A DNA stretch of 64,000 nt, from NCBI GenBank assembly GCA_964509335.1, contig CAZDXB010000005.1:1-64000 (forward strand), written 5' to 3'. The translations under genes were made by a program, and so were the position numbers. Shown in pieces: positions 54,316 to 62,901 of this stretch (its first letter is position 1; each line of letters begins with the position of its first letter). The notes under the pieces were generated by a model. That model worked only from the letters and a program-made list of their open reading frames with translations, did no database searches and was not told where the DNA came from. This DNA is from CAZDXB01 sp964509335. GTDB taxonomy: Bacteria; Bacteroidota; Ignavibacteria; Kapaibacteriales; UBA2268.

Positions 54316-57300
54316 TTAATAAAAAATCAACAGTTTAGTAAACTTGCGTCCCTCGCCGCTTATAACGAGCAGATACGCTCCTTTCGACAAATTCAGCTTT
54401 TGGCCGTCTATTTCGAAAATGCATTCTCCCGCTCTTAGCTCGCCTTCGTGCACGTCGGCTTTAAACGCTCCAAGAATATCGTATAGCGAGATTTTTGTTG
54501 ACTGCTTGGATTCGACTGTAAGTTTTATCGTCGTTTTATCGGTAAACGGATTTGGAGCGCACTCCGCCTTAAAGCCATATATAGCGTAATCATCGACCGT
54601 TAAAGCGGTGTAAACGTAAGCGGTATCGGACATAACCGAGCCGCACTCGTTCATTACTTTGCAGTAATAATCGCCGGAATCCGCCGCGCTTACGTCTTCT
54701 TTTATATATTCGTCTGAATTCGCTCCCTCGATTTCTTCGCCGTCCTTATACCATTGATAGCCAAGTTCTCCTCCTCCATCAGCAGTTAGCGATAAATTCA
54801 AAGTCGAGCCGTATTCCAGCGCCGTTTCTTCTTCGGGTTGCAATTCAATTGTTGGTTTCATAATTACCGTTAAATTGGCTTTTTCCGAATATTCGCTCTT
54901 GCCGGCGCCAATATTTTTCACTTCAAAATGATACTCGCCCAAATCGGTAAACTTGAGGTCTTTTATTAATAGCGCTATAGAATCGGCGCCGATTATTCTA
55001 TCTCCGTTTTCTAGCGGCTCTTGGTCTTTATACCATTGGTAATTTACATTTTCCTCGGTTTCGACTACGCTGACTGAAAACATAACGCTGTCGTCCTCGC
55101 AAGAGGACTTTGACTCGGGTTGTTTTTGTATTCTGCCCGGACGCCAGCCTTGACGCCAAAGAGCGTGAACGTTGCACTCCCTGTTGTTGCCGCTAATATC
55201 CGCGGAAGTCGCTCCGTTGCCTTCGTCAAATTGCCAATAGGCTATTAAGTTCTCCTCGTTGCCGTTTAGCTCTTCGAACAGCGACGATTGAATTTCCTCT
55301 GAAGAGCGAGCTTTATCCCATAATCTCGCTTCGTCGATTTTACCGCTGAACGCTTGGTCGTAAACCCATCGATTGCCAATATGTAAATCCTGATTTTCGT
55401 TGTTGCGAATCAATCCGGAGCCTTGATCGTTAATGATATTCAACTCTTGCTCGACTCCGTTTAAAAACATTTTAACCGTAGAGTCTCCGTCAAAAGCGAC
55501 GGCTATATGTTGCCATTCGTTGTATTTAACCGTCTCGTTGGCGGTTCGAACTTCCGTTCTTGATCTATCTCGGTATATTCTAAATCGGTAAGAGTGATTG
55601 TCGTTTAAAAATAAATTTATAAATCTTTTATCCATTATCCTTCCGTAATTTCCTCTGCCTCTTCCCTTCGGGTATATCCAAGCTTCCACGGTGAATGCGC
55701 TGTCTATATTCAAAGTTGAATCTTCGACGATAACTGTTTCATAATTCTCGTAACTCATAGCGCTTTCGCCGTCGAAAACGTAAGCGTCGCCTTCGGCTGT
55801 TTGAGTGGTAATTCCGTTTTCGACCTCCATATTAATAGTATAATCGCCGGGTTCTTCGTAACTATGAGTTGTATTTTTCTCGTCCGAATCGAACTCGCCG
55901 TCGCTTTGGAAATCCCATCGCCTCTCGGTGATTGGAATCGAAGTATATGATATTTCTTGGAAATCGACCGATAGCAGAGCGTGTCCCGTGTTGGGCTCGA
56001 AGCTCATTCTGGCAACAGTATATTCCATAGGCAAACCGAAGAAGTCCATTATTCGCTTCACTAATTCATAACGCGTGTTCAAAGGAGCTTGGTCGATTAA
56101 CGCGCTAACGGGATACGTAAAAACGAAAGATTTCTGCCCGTAGCTCCCTTCGTTTTGGACTGCGACTGTAGCGTAGCCCGGCTCTTCGAAAGCCGCTTTG
56201 CCTTCGCCCGGATATAATTTATCGATAGAACGCACCTGCCATATATCGAGTCCTTGATATTGTAAACCTTCGGTAATCGTTCCTTGTTTGCCAACTAAAG
56301 AACCGGGTTGTTTTGTGTCGCTTCCGTCTTTAGCGCTATCTAAACCGAGCAGTTCCAATAGCTCTTCGTTCTCCGCTTGGTCGAAGCCTATGCCGTCGGC
56401 GGATTCATAGTATAGTTTACCGCCGCTTCTTAAATAATCAATAATTTTTTCCGCGTTCCAGTCGTTAGTGCGGGTAAAAGGCATCCCCGAACTTAATGTG
56501 CCGCAAGATAGAAAGACGGCGTCGAATCCGACCATAGAAATAGGATATGTGTTGCTATATAAAACGCCGACGCCTTGGTCTTCGAGAAAATCTCTAATAA
56601 AATCGCCGCTGTATCCCGGCGCTTCCGGATACTCTTCCCAGACAAGGACGCCGCCCGCGGCTATTGGAACTTTAAATTCCATTTGACTGCCAAACGTAAT
56701 ATCCGCGTCTTTCGACTTAACCGTTAAATACAAATTGGCGTATTTTGACTTGGAAGTTGAGTCGATTTCAATCACGAAATTGCTGGGCAATTCGTTAAAG
56801 GCGTCAGCCTCGATTTTTTGCGTATGCTTATCCTCGATAATATCTATATCTGGGTCGAGCGATTTCAGAGTAAACTCGACAGAATTCGACGTAGTTATTT
56901 GGTCGAAATTCCTTATTAAAAAGCCTAATCTAATTTTTTCGCCGGGTTCTATTGCCTTATTGTTATTAGCTAAACTGTCGTCCGCGTAAACCGTGATTAA
57001 ATCAAGCTTTAGCTTCTTCGGTATGTCCGGCGTGTTTTCAGTTAACGCTTTATACGGATTTACTCTTCCCATACCCAAATCATTTACGTAGTCGGGGTTT
57101 AAAGAATCGATATCGTCGGCGTTGCCGAGTATTTGTCTAATAATAAGGTCGTTGCCCCAGTGCGGGAAACGCGCTTTTAATAAAGCGAAAACTCCCGCCG
57201 CCGCCGGAGAAGCCATAGAAGTGCCTTGGAATTTTTTATATTTGCCGTTTCTAATACTACTTAATATCCCTCCGTCAACTCGATTGTCTCCGCCGGGGGC

Positions 57301-58524
57301 GCATATATCAATATTTTTCCCGTAATTCGAATAATAAGCTCTTTTGTCGTTAGACGCTACTGACGCGACGCTTACCACTCCAAGATACCCCGCGGGATAG
57401 AACGTTTCGGGACTGTTGTCGTTGCCGGCGGCGCAAATTACGATTGAGCCTAAACTGTTTGCGTATTCTATAGCTTCCGCGTTTGCTTGCGAGTATCCGC
57501 CGCCGCCCCAACTACAATTTATCACGTGGCAGCCCATTTCCGCAAGATAAACGATTCCTTCGTATCCTCTTTTTAAATAATTGAATTGCGGCGAAGAATG
57601 CGAAGTCGGAAGAAACTTTACGTTCCAGCTTATCGAGGCGATTCCTTTTCCGTTGTTAGTTGCTCCGGCGGATATTCCCGCTACGTGCGTTCCGTGATTG
57701 TTATAGTCCTCGGGATTGTTGCCTTGAGTGTCTTGGTCGAAATTTTCCAAAAAATCCCATCCGATAAAATCATCCACGTAGCCGTTGCCGTCGTCGTCAA
57801 TTCCGTTTTCGTCGTCGGGGTCGAATATCCATTTGTTGTTTTCTTCGTCGTATTCCAATACTTTTCCGTCGCCGTCGGCGTCTTCTCCTAAGTTTCGCCA
57901 CAAATTATCGAATAAATCTGGGTGGTCCCACTCCGTCCCGGTATCGCTAACGCCGACAATTATTGTTTCGGAAGAATTTTCGCCTTTGAACTCGCTCCAC
58001 GTTTCCTCGGCGAGCATTTGCGGCAAATGCTGTTCTTGCGAATACAGTGAGTCGTCGGGAACGTCGAAAGGTTTATCGATAGGCACATACTCGGCGTATT
58101 CGACGTTCGGATTGGAGTTTAAAGCGCGTAAAGCGGCGTAGGAGTTAGCCCCTTCGACTAACTCAACGCGAAAGATACGCGATAAATCCGGTATTTCGGC
58201 GTCCGATTGTATTCTCTCCTTTATTTTCTGCGGCAAGTTTTCTCTTTGTCGAAAGGCTTTATTAATTTTCGAAGCCTTGTATTTGCGCAATAAATTGTCC
58301 ACTGAAGCTACGCCAAGTTTATCGAAAGCGCCCTGAGCCTTATCGCTCTTGATTGGGTTCAGCGAAGCGCTCTCGGATATTTTTACGTAAATCTGATTTT
58401 GATAATAGAGAGGAGCGCCCTCGTCGTCGTAGAATTTATTTTGCTTTTGCGGTATTTCTATTCGAGCTTCTAAAGTAGCTAGAGTTATGAACGCAACCAT
58501 TAAAGTCAAAGCTATCTTTTTCAA
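54316..58524 (-). CDS. Subtilisin-family (S8) protease with PKD, LamG, Ig and T9SS domains
   Basis: A secreted serine protease of about 1402 residues. The signal peptide (MKKIALTLMVAFITLATLEA) is followed by a propeptide and an S8 domain with catalytic D194 (VSDTGTEWDHPDL), H280 (NHGTHVAG), oxyanion N368 (AAGND) and S436 (GTSMASPAAAG). Acidic, calcium-loop-like inserts (DADGDGKVLEYDE) lie after the Asp. Further modules are a PKD-like domain (about 868-900), LamG (921-1091), two Ig-like domains (1141-1305, YQWYKD twice) and a T9SS tail (CAPNPFTDKTTIKL to LLIFY). I use the TTG at 58524, because AGGAGA lies just upstream and the signal peptide is then perfect; an ATG ten codons earlier would place AGGAGA inside the coding region. 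It is probably an extracellular digestive or processing protease. Confidence 0.9.
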   Translation of the reverse strand: MKKIALTLMVAFITLATLEARIEIPQKQNKFYDDEGAPLYYQNQIYVKISESASLNPIKSDKAQGAFDKLGVASVDNLLRKYKASKINKAFRQRENLPQKIKERIQSDAEIPDLSRIFRVELVEGANSYAALRALNSNPNVEYAEYVPIDKPFDVPDDSLYSQEQHLPQMLAEETWSEFKGENSSETIIVGVSDTGTEWDHPDLFDNLWRNLGEDADGDGKVLEYDEENNKWIFDPDDENGIDDDGNGYVDDFIGWDFLENFDQDTQGNNPEDYNNHGTHVAGISAGATNNGKGIASISWNVKFLPTSHSSPQFNYLKRGYEGIVYLAEMGCHVINCSWGGGGYSQANAEAIEYANSLGSIVICAAGNDNSPETFYPAGYLGVVSVASVASNDKRAYYSNYGKNIDICAPGGDNRVDGGILSSIRNGKYKKFQGTSMASPAAAGVFALLKARFPHWGNDLIIRQILGNADDIDSLNPDYVNDLGMGRVNPYKALTENTPDIPKKLKLDLITVYADDSLANNNKAIEPGEKIRLGFLIRNFDQITTSNSVEFTLKSLDPDIDIIEDKHTQKIEADAFNELPSNFVIEIDSTSKSKYANLYLTVKSKDADITFGSQMEFKVPIAAGGVLVWEEYPEAPGYSGDFIRDFLEDQGVGVLYSNTYPISMVGFDAVFLSCGTLSSGMPFTRTNDWNAEKIIDYLRSGGKLYYESADGIGFDQAENEELLELLGLDSAKDGSDTKQPGSLVGKQGTITEGLQYQGLDIWQVRSIDKLYPGEGKAAFEEPGYATVAVQNEGSYGQKSFVFTYPVSALIDQAPLNTRYELVKRIMDFFGLPMEYTVARMSFEPNTGHALLSVDFQEISYTSIPITERRWDFQSDGEFDSDEKNTTHSYEEPGDYTINMEVENGITTQTAEGDAYVFDGESAMSYENYETVIVEDSTLNIDSAFTVEAWIYPKGRGRGNYGRIMDKRFINLFLNDNHSYRFRIYRDRSRTEVRTANETVKYNEWQHIAVAFDGDSTVKMFLNGVEQELNIINDQGSGLIRNNENQDLHIGNRWVYDQAFSGKIDEARLWDKARSSEEIQSSLFEELNGNEENLIAYWQFDEGNGATSADISGNNRECNVHALWRQGWRPGRIQKQPESKSSCEDDSVMFSVSVVETEENVNYQWYKDQEPLENGDRIIGADSIALLIKDLKFTDLGEYHFEVKNIGAGKSEYSEKANLTVIMKPTIELQPEEETALEYGSTLNLSLTADGGGELGYQWYKDGEEIEGANSDEYIKEDVSAADSGDYYCKVMNECGSVMSDTAYVYTALTVDDYAIYGFKAECAPNPFTDKTTIKLTVESKQSTKISLYDILGAFKADVHEGELRAGECIFEIDGQKLNLSKGAYLLVISGEGRKFTKLLIFY

Positions 58525-58727
58525 TTTCTTTCTCCTAATTATTGTCCAAAGCATTAATGAAAGTTAATAAAATTCTCGTAATAATAAAATATTGGGCTGT
58601 CGAAAAGTTTACATAAGACCGAATTTTTGATTTCCCCGCCTGCGCTTTCATAAAATATATTTAGCGAAAAGTTAGAAATTTTTTAACTTTAGCAACGATT
58701 ATAATGCTAAAAGGCAAATTTACAAAT

Positions 58728-60557
58728 ATGAAATTCATAATAACGATAATATTGTTTTTAATAACCGCTACGGCGGCTATGGCCCAGAAGGAAACCGAAA
58801 TATGGTATTTCGGCGAATATTGCGGTCTGGACTTTAGCTCGGGCGCTCCCGTAGCTCTTTCCGACGGACAAATTAACACGTCCGAAGGTTGCGCGGTTCA
58901 ATCCGATAGGAACGGCGAATTGTTGTTCTACACCGACGGCGTCTCCGTTTGGAACAGATTGCACGAAAGAACGCCGAACGGAACCAATCTGGACGGGCAT
59001 AGTTCATCTACTCAATCCGCCGCTATAGTTCCATTCCCCGGAGCCGACAGCTTGTATTTTATTTTCACTTCCGACGATAAATTCAACGCTGGCGGGGTCA
59101 AATATACTTTGTTCGATTTAAGTCTCGACGGCGGTTTCGGAGACATTGTGGATACGGCAAAGAACGTCGAATTGTTCGCTCCGGCGGCGGAAAAATTATG
59201 CGTCGTTCAAGCCGCCGACTGCTCAGGCTATTGGGTAATAACCCACGAATGGAACAGCGACGCCTTCAGAGCTTACAAAGTCGGCGTTAACGGCGTCGAT
59301 ACTTCTCCCGTTATCAGCAATGTCGGCGTAGTTTACGAAGGCTCGGACCATAACAAAAAAGGATATTTAAAAACTAACGCCGAAGGGACAAAATTAGCCG
59401 CCGCCTCCGGCTATACTTCCACATACGAAGTTTTCGACTTCAATTCTTACACCGGCGAAATATCAAACCCGACAACTATAAGCTTATCCGATTTCGAGGC
59501 TTACGGGGTTGAGTTTTCGCCGGACGGCTCTAAGCTCTACGCCGCGGCAAACACGACTTTGATTTGGTGGTGGTACGAAAACAGATTGTTCCAATTCGAT
59601 TTGGAGGCGGGGAGCCAAGACGAAATAATAAATTCCAGAACGACGATAGCCGAACAGGAAAACGACGAACAATTCGGCGCGATGCAATTGGGACCGGACG
59701 ACAAGATTTACGTCGCTCGCGAAGGGAAAAACTCTTTGGGCGCAATAAACGCGCCTAACGAAAGCGGCGACGCCTGCGATTACGCGCAAAACGGCGCCGA
59801 TTTAGGCGGCGGAGCTTGCGTTTGGGGATTGCCGAATTTTATGGCGAGCTATTATTACAACAAATGCCTAATAAAATTTCCGGACACAACCGCCAAGGTA
59901 GGCTCTAAGGATTTCGTCGTCGAGTTAAGCGCCGAGCTAAGCTGTCCGACTTCCGGCTCCGCCAAATTCTCTTACGAAGCGAAATTGCGTTTCGACGCTC
60001 ATATTTTTTATTTCAGAAAAATTGAAAACTGCTCGCTTCACAATTTATCTATAGACGGCGGCGGATGGGTGGAACTTGAAGTATCCGACACGAACCGAAC
60101 GGCGGGCGACAGCGCTATTGTTCTCGCGAAAATATACGGCGATATATTATTGGGAACAGAAAGCGATACGACCCCGCTGCTGATAACCGATTTTAAGATA
60201 ACCGAAGGGGACTATGAAATAGAAAAAGCCGACGGAGTTATTGAAACTTTCGGCGTGTGCCAACCGGATTTGCGCAAAATCAAAACGACGGGAACCGAAG
60301 AAACGACGTTAAACCCAAATCCAGTAAAAGACATATGCGAAGTGAAAATCAGAGATATGAATAGAGGAAACTATTCGCTAACAATAACCGACGAGCGCGG
60401 CGTCGCAATCAAAACAGTAAAGTGGGAAAACGGAGAATATTTCGAACCGATAAAAAAAGTAAGAGTAAATTTCGAGACCTACTCGAGCGGTCTGTATTTT
60501 ATAACTTTGAGAACGCCGTTCAAAGTCTTCGTAGAGAAAGTCGTTCATATTAAGTAA
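58728..60557 (+). CDS. Secreted beta-propeller-like protein with T9SS sorting domain
   Basis: The protein of about 609 residues has a signal peptide (MKFIITIILFLITATAAMAQ). It continues with a repeat region (about 20-390) resembling the beta-propeller proteins of Bacteroidota that begin EIWYFGEYCGLDFSSG, with blades such as GVEFSPDGSKLYAA and GPDDKIYVAREG. A beta-sandwich follows, then a T9SS tail from about 526 (LNPNPVKDICEVKI to EKVVHIK). I use the ATG at 58728, which gives a clean signal peptide, rather than the one eight codons upstream. It is divergent from the subtilase gene. Function unknown; surface exposure is likely. Confidence 0.82.
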   Translation: MKFIITIILFLITATAAMAQKETEIWYFGEYCGLDFSSGAPVALSDGQINTSEGCAVQSDRNGELLFYTDGVSVWNRLHERTPNGTNLDGHSSSTQSAAIVPFPGADSLYFIFTSDDKFNAGGVKYTLFDLSLDGGFGDIVDTAKNVELFAPAAEKLCVVQAADCSGYWVITHEWNSDAFRAYKVGVNGVDTSPVISNVGVVYEGSDHNKKGYLKTNAEGTKLAAASGYTSTYEVFDFNSYTGEISNPTTISLSDFEAYGVEFSPDGSKLYAAANTTLIWWWYENRLFQFDLEAGSQDEIINSRTTIAEQENDEQFGAMQLGPDDKIYVAREGKNSLGAINAPNESGDACDYAQNGADLGGGACVWGLPNFMASYYYNKCLIKFPDTTAKVGSKDFVVELSAELSCPTSGSAKFSYEAKLRFDAHIFYFRKIENCSLHNLSIDGGGWVELEVSDTNRTAGDSAIVLAKIYGDILLGTESDTTPLLITDFKITEGDYEIEKADGVIETFGVCQPDLRKIKTTGTEETTLNPNPVKDICEVKIRDMNRGNYSLTITDERGVAIKTVKWENGEYFEPIKKVRVNFETYSSGLYFITLRTPFKVFVEKVVHIK

Positions 60558-60639
60558 TATAGTCCGGTTTCTTTTATTTTTCTCTAATCAAATTTTATTT
60601 ATCTTGCGAATTTTAAAATTAACTAACGACAAATAATTA

Positions 60640-61413
60640 ATGAGAAAGATAACGCTCGGCATATTCGCGCTACTACACATAGGATTTGGAACTCTTAATT
60701 TGAACTCGGCGCAGCGCGAGAACTATACTGAAAAATTGACGACGCTAAAAGGGAAAATCGAAGAAAACTACTATACGTTTGACTCTAATAAATTGGAAAG
60801 TATTTTAAAGGAAGTTGACGAGTTAACTTCAAAATATAACGACTCTTGGATTCCATATTACTACTCTGGTTTATTACAAATACAAATCGGCAAGATATAT
60901 TATAATCCCGACCCGGACTTAGCCTACGAATATTTCGACGAGTCCGTTAAAGATTTGCTAAAAGCTCTGGAAATACGCGAGAGCGCGGGGCTTTACGCCT
61001 TGCTCTCCTGCGCTTACGGAAAGAAGTCTTCGCTCTCTACGTTCGCCGCGTTTTATTACGGATTAAAAGCGCGCGACTATATATACGAAGCTCGCGATTT
61101 AGACGCGAAAAATCCGAAAGTATATTTAATCGCCGCGACGCATCTTATGCACGCTCCCGAGAGCTTCGGCGGCGACAAAGACTGGGCGGAGAGGCTCTTG
61201 AAAAAAGCGTTAGAAATCAACGATAAACAACGCTCCCCTCGCTTGATAAAATGGGCGGCAGATTCCGAAATTTACGCTTATCTCGCTCAATTGGAAATAC
61301 TGCGCGCGAACAAAGCTTCCGCGGAAAAATATATGGAAAAAGCCTTGAGCCTTCAACCGGATTACGGCTTCGTCAAATACGACTTAAAAGAGCAGTTGAG
61401 GAAAATAAAGTAG
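60640..61413 (+). CDS. Exported TPR-like protein
   Basis: The 257-residue protein has an N-terminal hydrophobic segment (ITLGIFALLHIGFGTLNLNSA) and an all-helical body. TPR-like units are recognisable around 50-110 (WIPYYYSGLLQIQIG, then YFDESVKDLLKALEI) and 205-250 (AYLAQLEILRANKASAEKYMEKALSLQPDYG). It carries no catalytic motif. It follows the beta-propeller gene after 82 bp on the same strand and may be co-transcribed. Confidence 0.75.
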   Translation: MRKITLGIFALLHIGFGTLNLNSAQRENYTEKLTTLKGKIEENYYTFDSNKLESILKEVDELTSKYNDSWIPYYYSGLLQIQIGKIYYNPDPDLAYEYFDESVKDLLKALEIRESAGLYALLSCAYGKKSSLSTFAAFYYGLKARDYIYEARDLDAKNPKVYLIAATHLMHAPESFGGDKDWAERLLKKALEINDKQRSPRLIKWAADSEIYAYLAQLEILRANKASAEKYMEKALSLQPDYGFVKYDLKEQLRKIK

Positions 61414-61494
61414 CTTTTTCTGAAAACAACTCATCCCGACACACCGGCGATAGAACACATTCAGCCGCGCTCTGCAAGACAAAGAAAGATAATC

Positions 61495-61544
61495 GACGCG
61501 GAGCGTCTCTTTATGCGTTCCGTCGCGGGAGCGGAGGGAACGAG
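61495..61544 (+). repeat. 50-bp dispersed repeat, copy 2
   Basis: It matches the reverse complement of 38421-38470 at about 45 of 50 positions. The internal hairpin arms CGTTCC and GGAACG are intact. Confidence 0.75.
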
Positions 61545-61574
61545 TTGAAGAAGATTTCTCGTGTAATCTCCGAC

Positions 61575-61590
61575 CGAAATCGGAGTTTCG
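61575..61590. repeat. Short family A element
   Basis: The core AAATCGGAGTTT with CG outer bases. It is the minimal form of the family and is paired with the hairpin 32 bp further on. Confidence 0.6.
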
Positions 61591-61622
61591 TTTCTAATAG
61601 ACGAAAGGATGTTCAAAACGTA

Positions 61623-61644
61623 GGGGCGGGGAATACCGCGCCCC
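61623..61644. repeat. GC-rich hairpin of the TAGGGG-flanked type
   Basis: GGGGCG and CGCCCC form the outer stem, with further G-C pairs inside. It is preceded by CGTA, as at 38335. It lies just downstream of the lipoprotein gene that ends at 61663 and could act as its terminator. Confidence 0.6.
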
Positions 61645-61662
61645 AGAAATATTTATGCCTCC

Positions 61663-62499
61663 TTATGGTTCAAGAAAAATTTCGGGAACTGCGGCGTCGG
61701 TTATTGTTAAATTTATCAGTTTATCATTACCGTCGTTATAATATTTTTCATTTAGGCGCGCTCTATAAAAGTCGAACATCAGCGCGCCGCTATCCGGAAT
61801 GCCGTAATTTGATAGTTCGCCGGCTTCAAAAGTATAGCCGCCGTTATCCGGAAAAGTTAGTCCGTCGAAGAAATCTGTTTCCGTTGTTGTATCGGAGCTA
61901 AAATAAGACCAATGAAAACATAAATAAATATCTCCGTCGCCGCTTTGTTGATTCCAAGTTACAGTTACAGGTTGACTTAAAGATATAGTGTCGCTTCCTA
62001 TCGTTATCGGCCTTAACGTTTTACATAAATTAATTGTATCTCTAACCGTTTCGCCAATATCAGTCTTAAATTCCCAATACAATTGGTCTTCGTACGAGAA
62101 TGAATTTTCGCTTACCCAATCGTCGGGCTCGACGAATCGAGAGGGACATTTGTCCGTTAGCGATAAATTGATATTATTAACTTTGCAATATTCAATAGAG
62201 TTTGGGTATTTGAAAAAAGCCGCGACGTCCGTTAGCGTATTTGAGTTGGGCATTTCACCGTTGCCTGTATGTTCGGAAACAATTCTTGATAATAGAACGC
62301 AGTCGGCGTCGTCTAAAATATCGTCGTCAAATATTTTTGAAAACGCTCCGTTCGAAAAAACGTTTATGTAAGAAGGGATATCTACGTTCCCATCTGGAGT
62401 TTGCTTAACGGAGCTATCTTCGTTGCAACTCCAGAACAATAACGAATAAAGCAAAACGTATAAAAACGGCTTTTTGAAATCATATTTGAAACTTATCAT
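61663..62499 (-). CDS. Lipoprotein of unknown function
   Basis: The 278-residue protein has a lipoprotein signal with lipobox LLFWSC (C25). After it comes a low-complexity acidic linker (NEDSSVKQTPDGN), then a region without a recognised domain. The C-terminal half looks beta-rich (PVTVTWNQQSGDGDIYLCFHWSYF, then PDNGGYTFEAGELSNYGIPDSG), in the style of surface-exposed sugar-binding or adhesive lipoproteins. It ends in hydrophobic strands (KLINLTITDAAVPEIFLEP). It is probably attached to the outer membrane. The small lipoprotein-like frame at 62559-62636 lies just upstream. Confidence 0.7.
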   Translation of the reverse strand: MISFKYDFKKPFLYVLLYSLLFWSCNEDSSVKQTPDGNVDIPSYINVFSNGAFSKIFDDDILDDADCVLLSRIVSEHTGNGEMPNSNTLTDVAAFFKYPNSIEYCKVNNINLSLTDKCPSRFVEPDDWVSENSFSYEDQLYWEFKTDIGETVRDTINLCKTLRPITIGSDTISLSQPVTVTWNQQSGDGDIYLCFHWSYFSSDTTTETDFFDGLTFPDNGGYTFEAGELSNYGIPDSGALMFDFYRARLNEKYYNDGNDKLINLTITDAAVPEIFLEP

Positions 62500-62558
62500 T
62501 TTTAATCACTCTTTATAAATCTTAAAAAACATTCAACATATTTATAAAAAACAAATAG

Positions 62559-62636
62559 TTAATTGTCTTCGCAACAAGCATCACAGCCGGTAAGTAAAAC
62601 TGTAGTTAAAATAAGAAATAATTTAAAATTTTTTAT
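62559..62636 (-). CDS. Very small lipoprotein-like open frame without a standard start codon
   Basis: A minus-strand frame of 25 residues reads IKNFKLFLILTTVLLTGCDA and then CCEDN before a stop. This is a textbook lipoprotein signal with lipobox LLTGC, but the first possible codon is ATA and no ATG, GTG or TTG lies between it and the upstream stop. It may be a decayed remnant, a tiny lipoprotein using a rare AUA start, or chance. It lies 60 bp upstream of another lipoprotein gene on the same strand. Confidence 0.3.
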   Translation of the reverse strand: MKNFKLFLILTTVLLTGCDACCEDN

Positions 62637-62717
62637 ATTTTCTCTTTAAATACGAATTTATTTATTAACTAATTTAGTATGATAAAATTTCCAACAAAAA
62701 ACAAATATATTTTTTGT

Positions 62718-62749
62718 CTCTAATTCCGAAATTGGAATTTGGGAACGAG
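62718..62749. repeat. Decayed family A palindrome
   Basis: AATTCCGAAATTGGAATTT followed by GGGAACGAG. The core is intact, but the outer arms have mismatches. Confidence 0.55.
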
Positions 62750-62812
62750 GATTATACCCCGTGAAAAATCACTAGCTCCGTCCTTCAGCGCGGAGGCGGA
62801 TTTTTTAATACC

Positions 62813-62855
62813 TATTTCCCCTGAACTGATGTTCGGGGCTATTGAATAAAATTCG
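62813..62855. repeat. Family C element, copy 2
   Basis: It matches 48719-48760, with one inserted base in the left arm and two substitutions. The hairpin occupies 62818-62838 and is followed by CTATTGAATAAAATTCG. A family A palindrome follows 24 bp after the hairpin. Confidence 0.8.
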
Positions 62856-62862
62856 ATTTTAC

Positions 62863-62892
62863 CTCCTTCCCAAATTTTGATTTGGGAATGAG
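62863..62892. repeat. Family A palindrome downstream of dinB
   Basis: CTCCTTCCCAAAT and ATTTGGGAATGAG flank TTTG. It lies 10 bp after the dinB stop and completes the pair with the family C hairpin. Confidence 0.75.
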
Positions 62893-62901
62893 AATAAACG
62901 G

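Noticed and set aside
62761..62805. Possible end of an IS200/IS605 element
   Set aside because: A weak hairpin (CTCCG with CGGAG) followed by a T-run is present, but there is no transposase and no second end. It is more likely a simple terminator-like structure.
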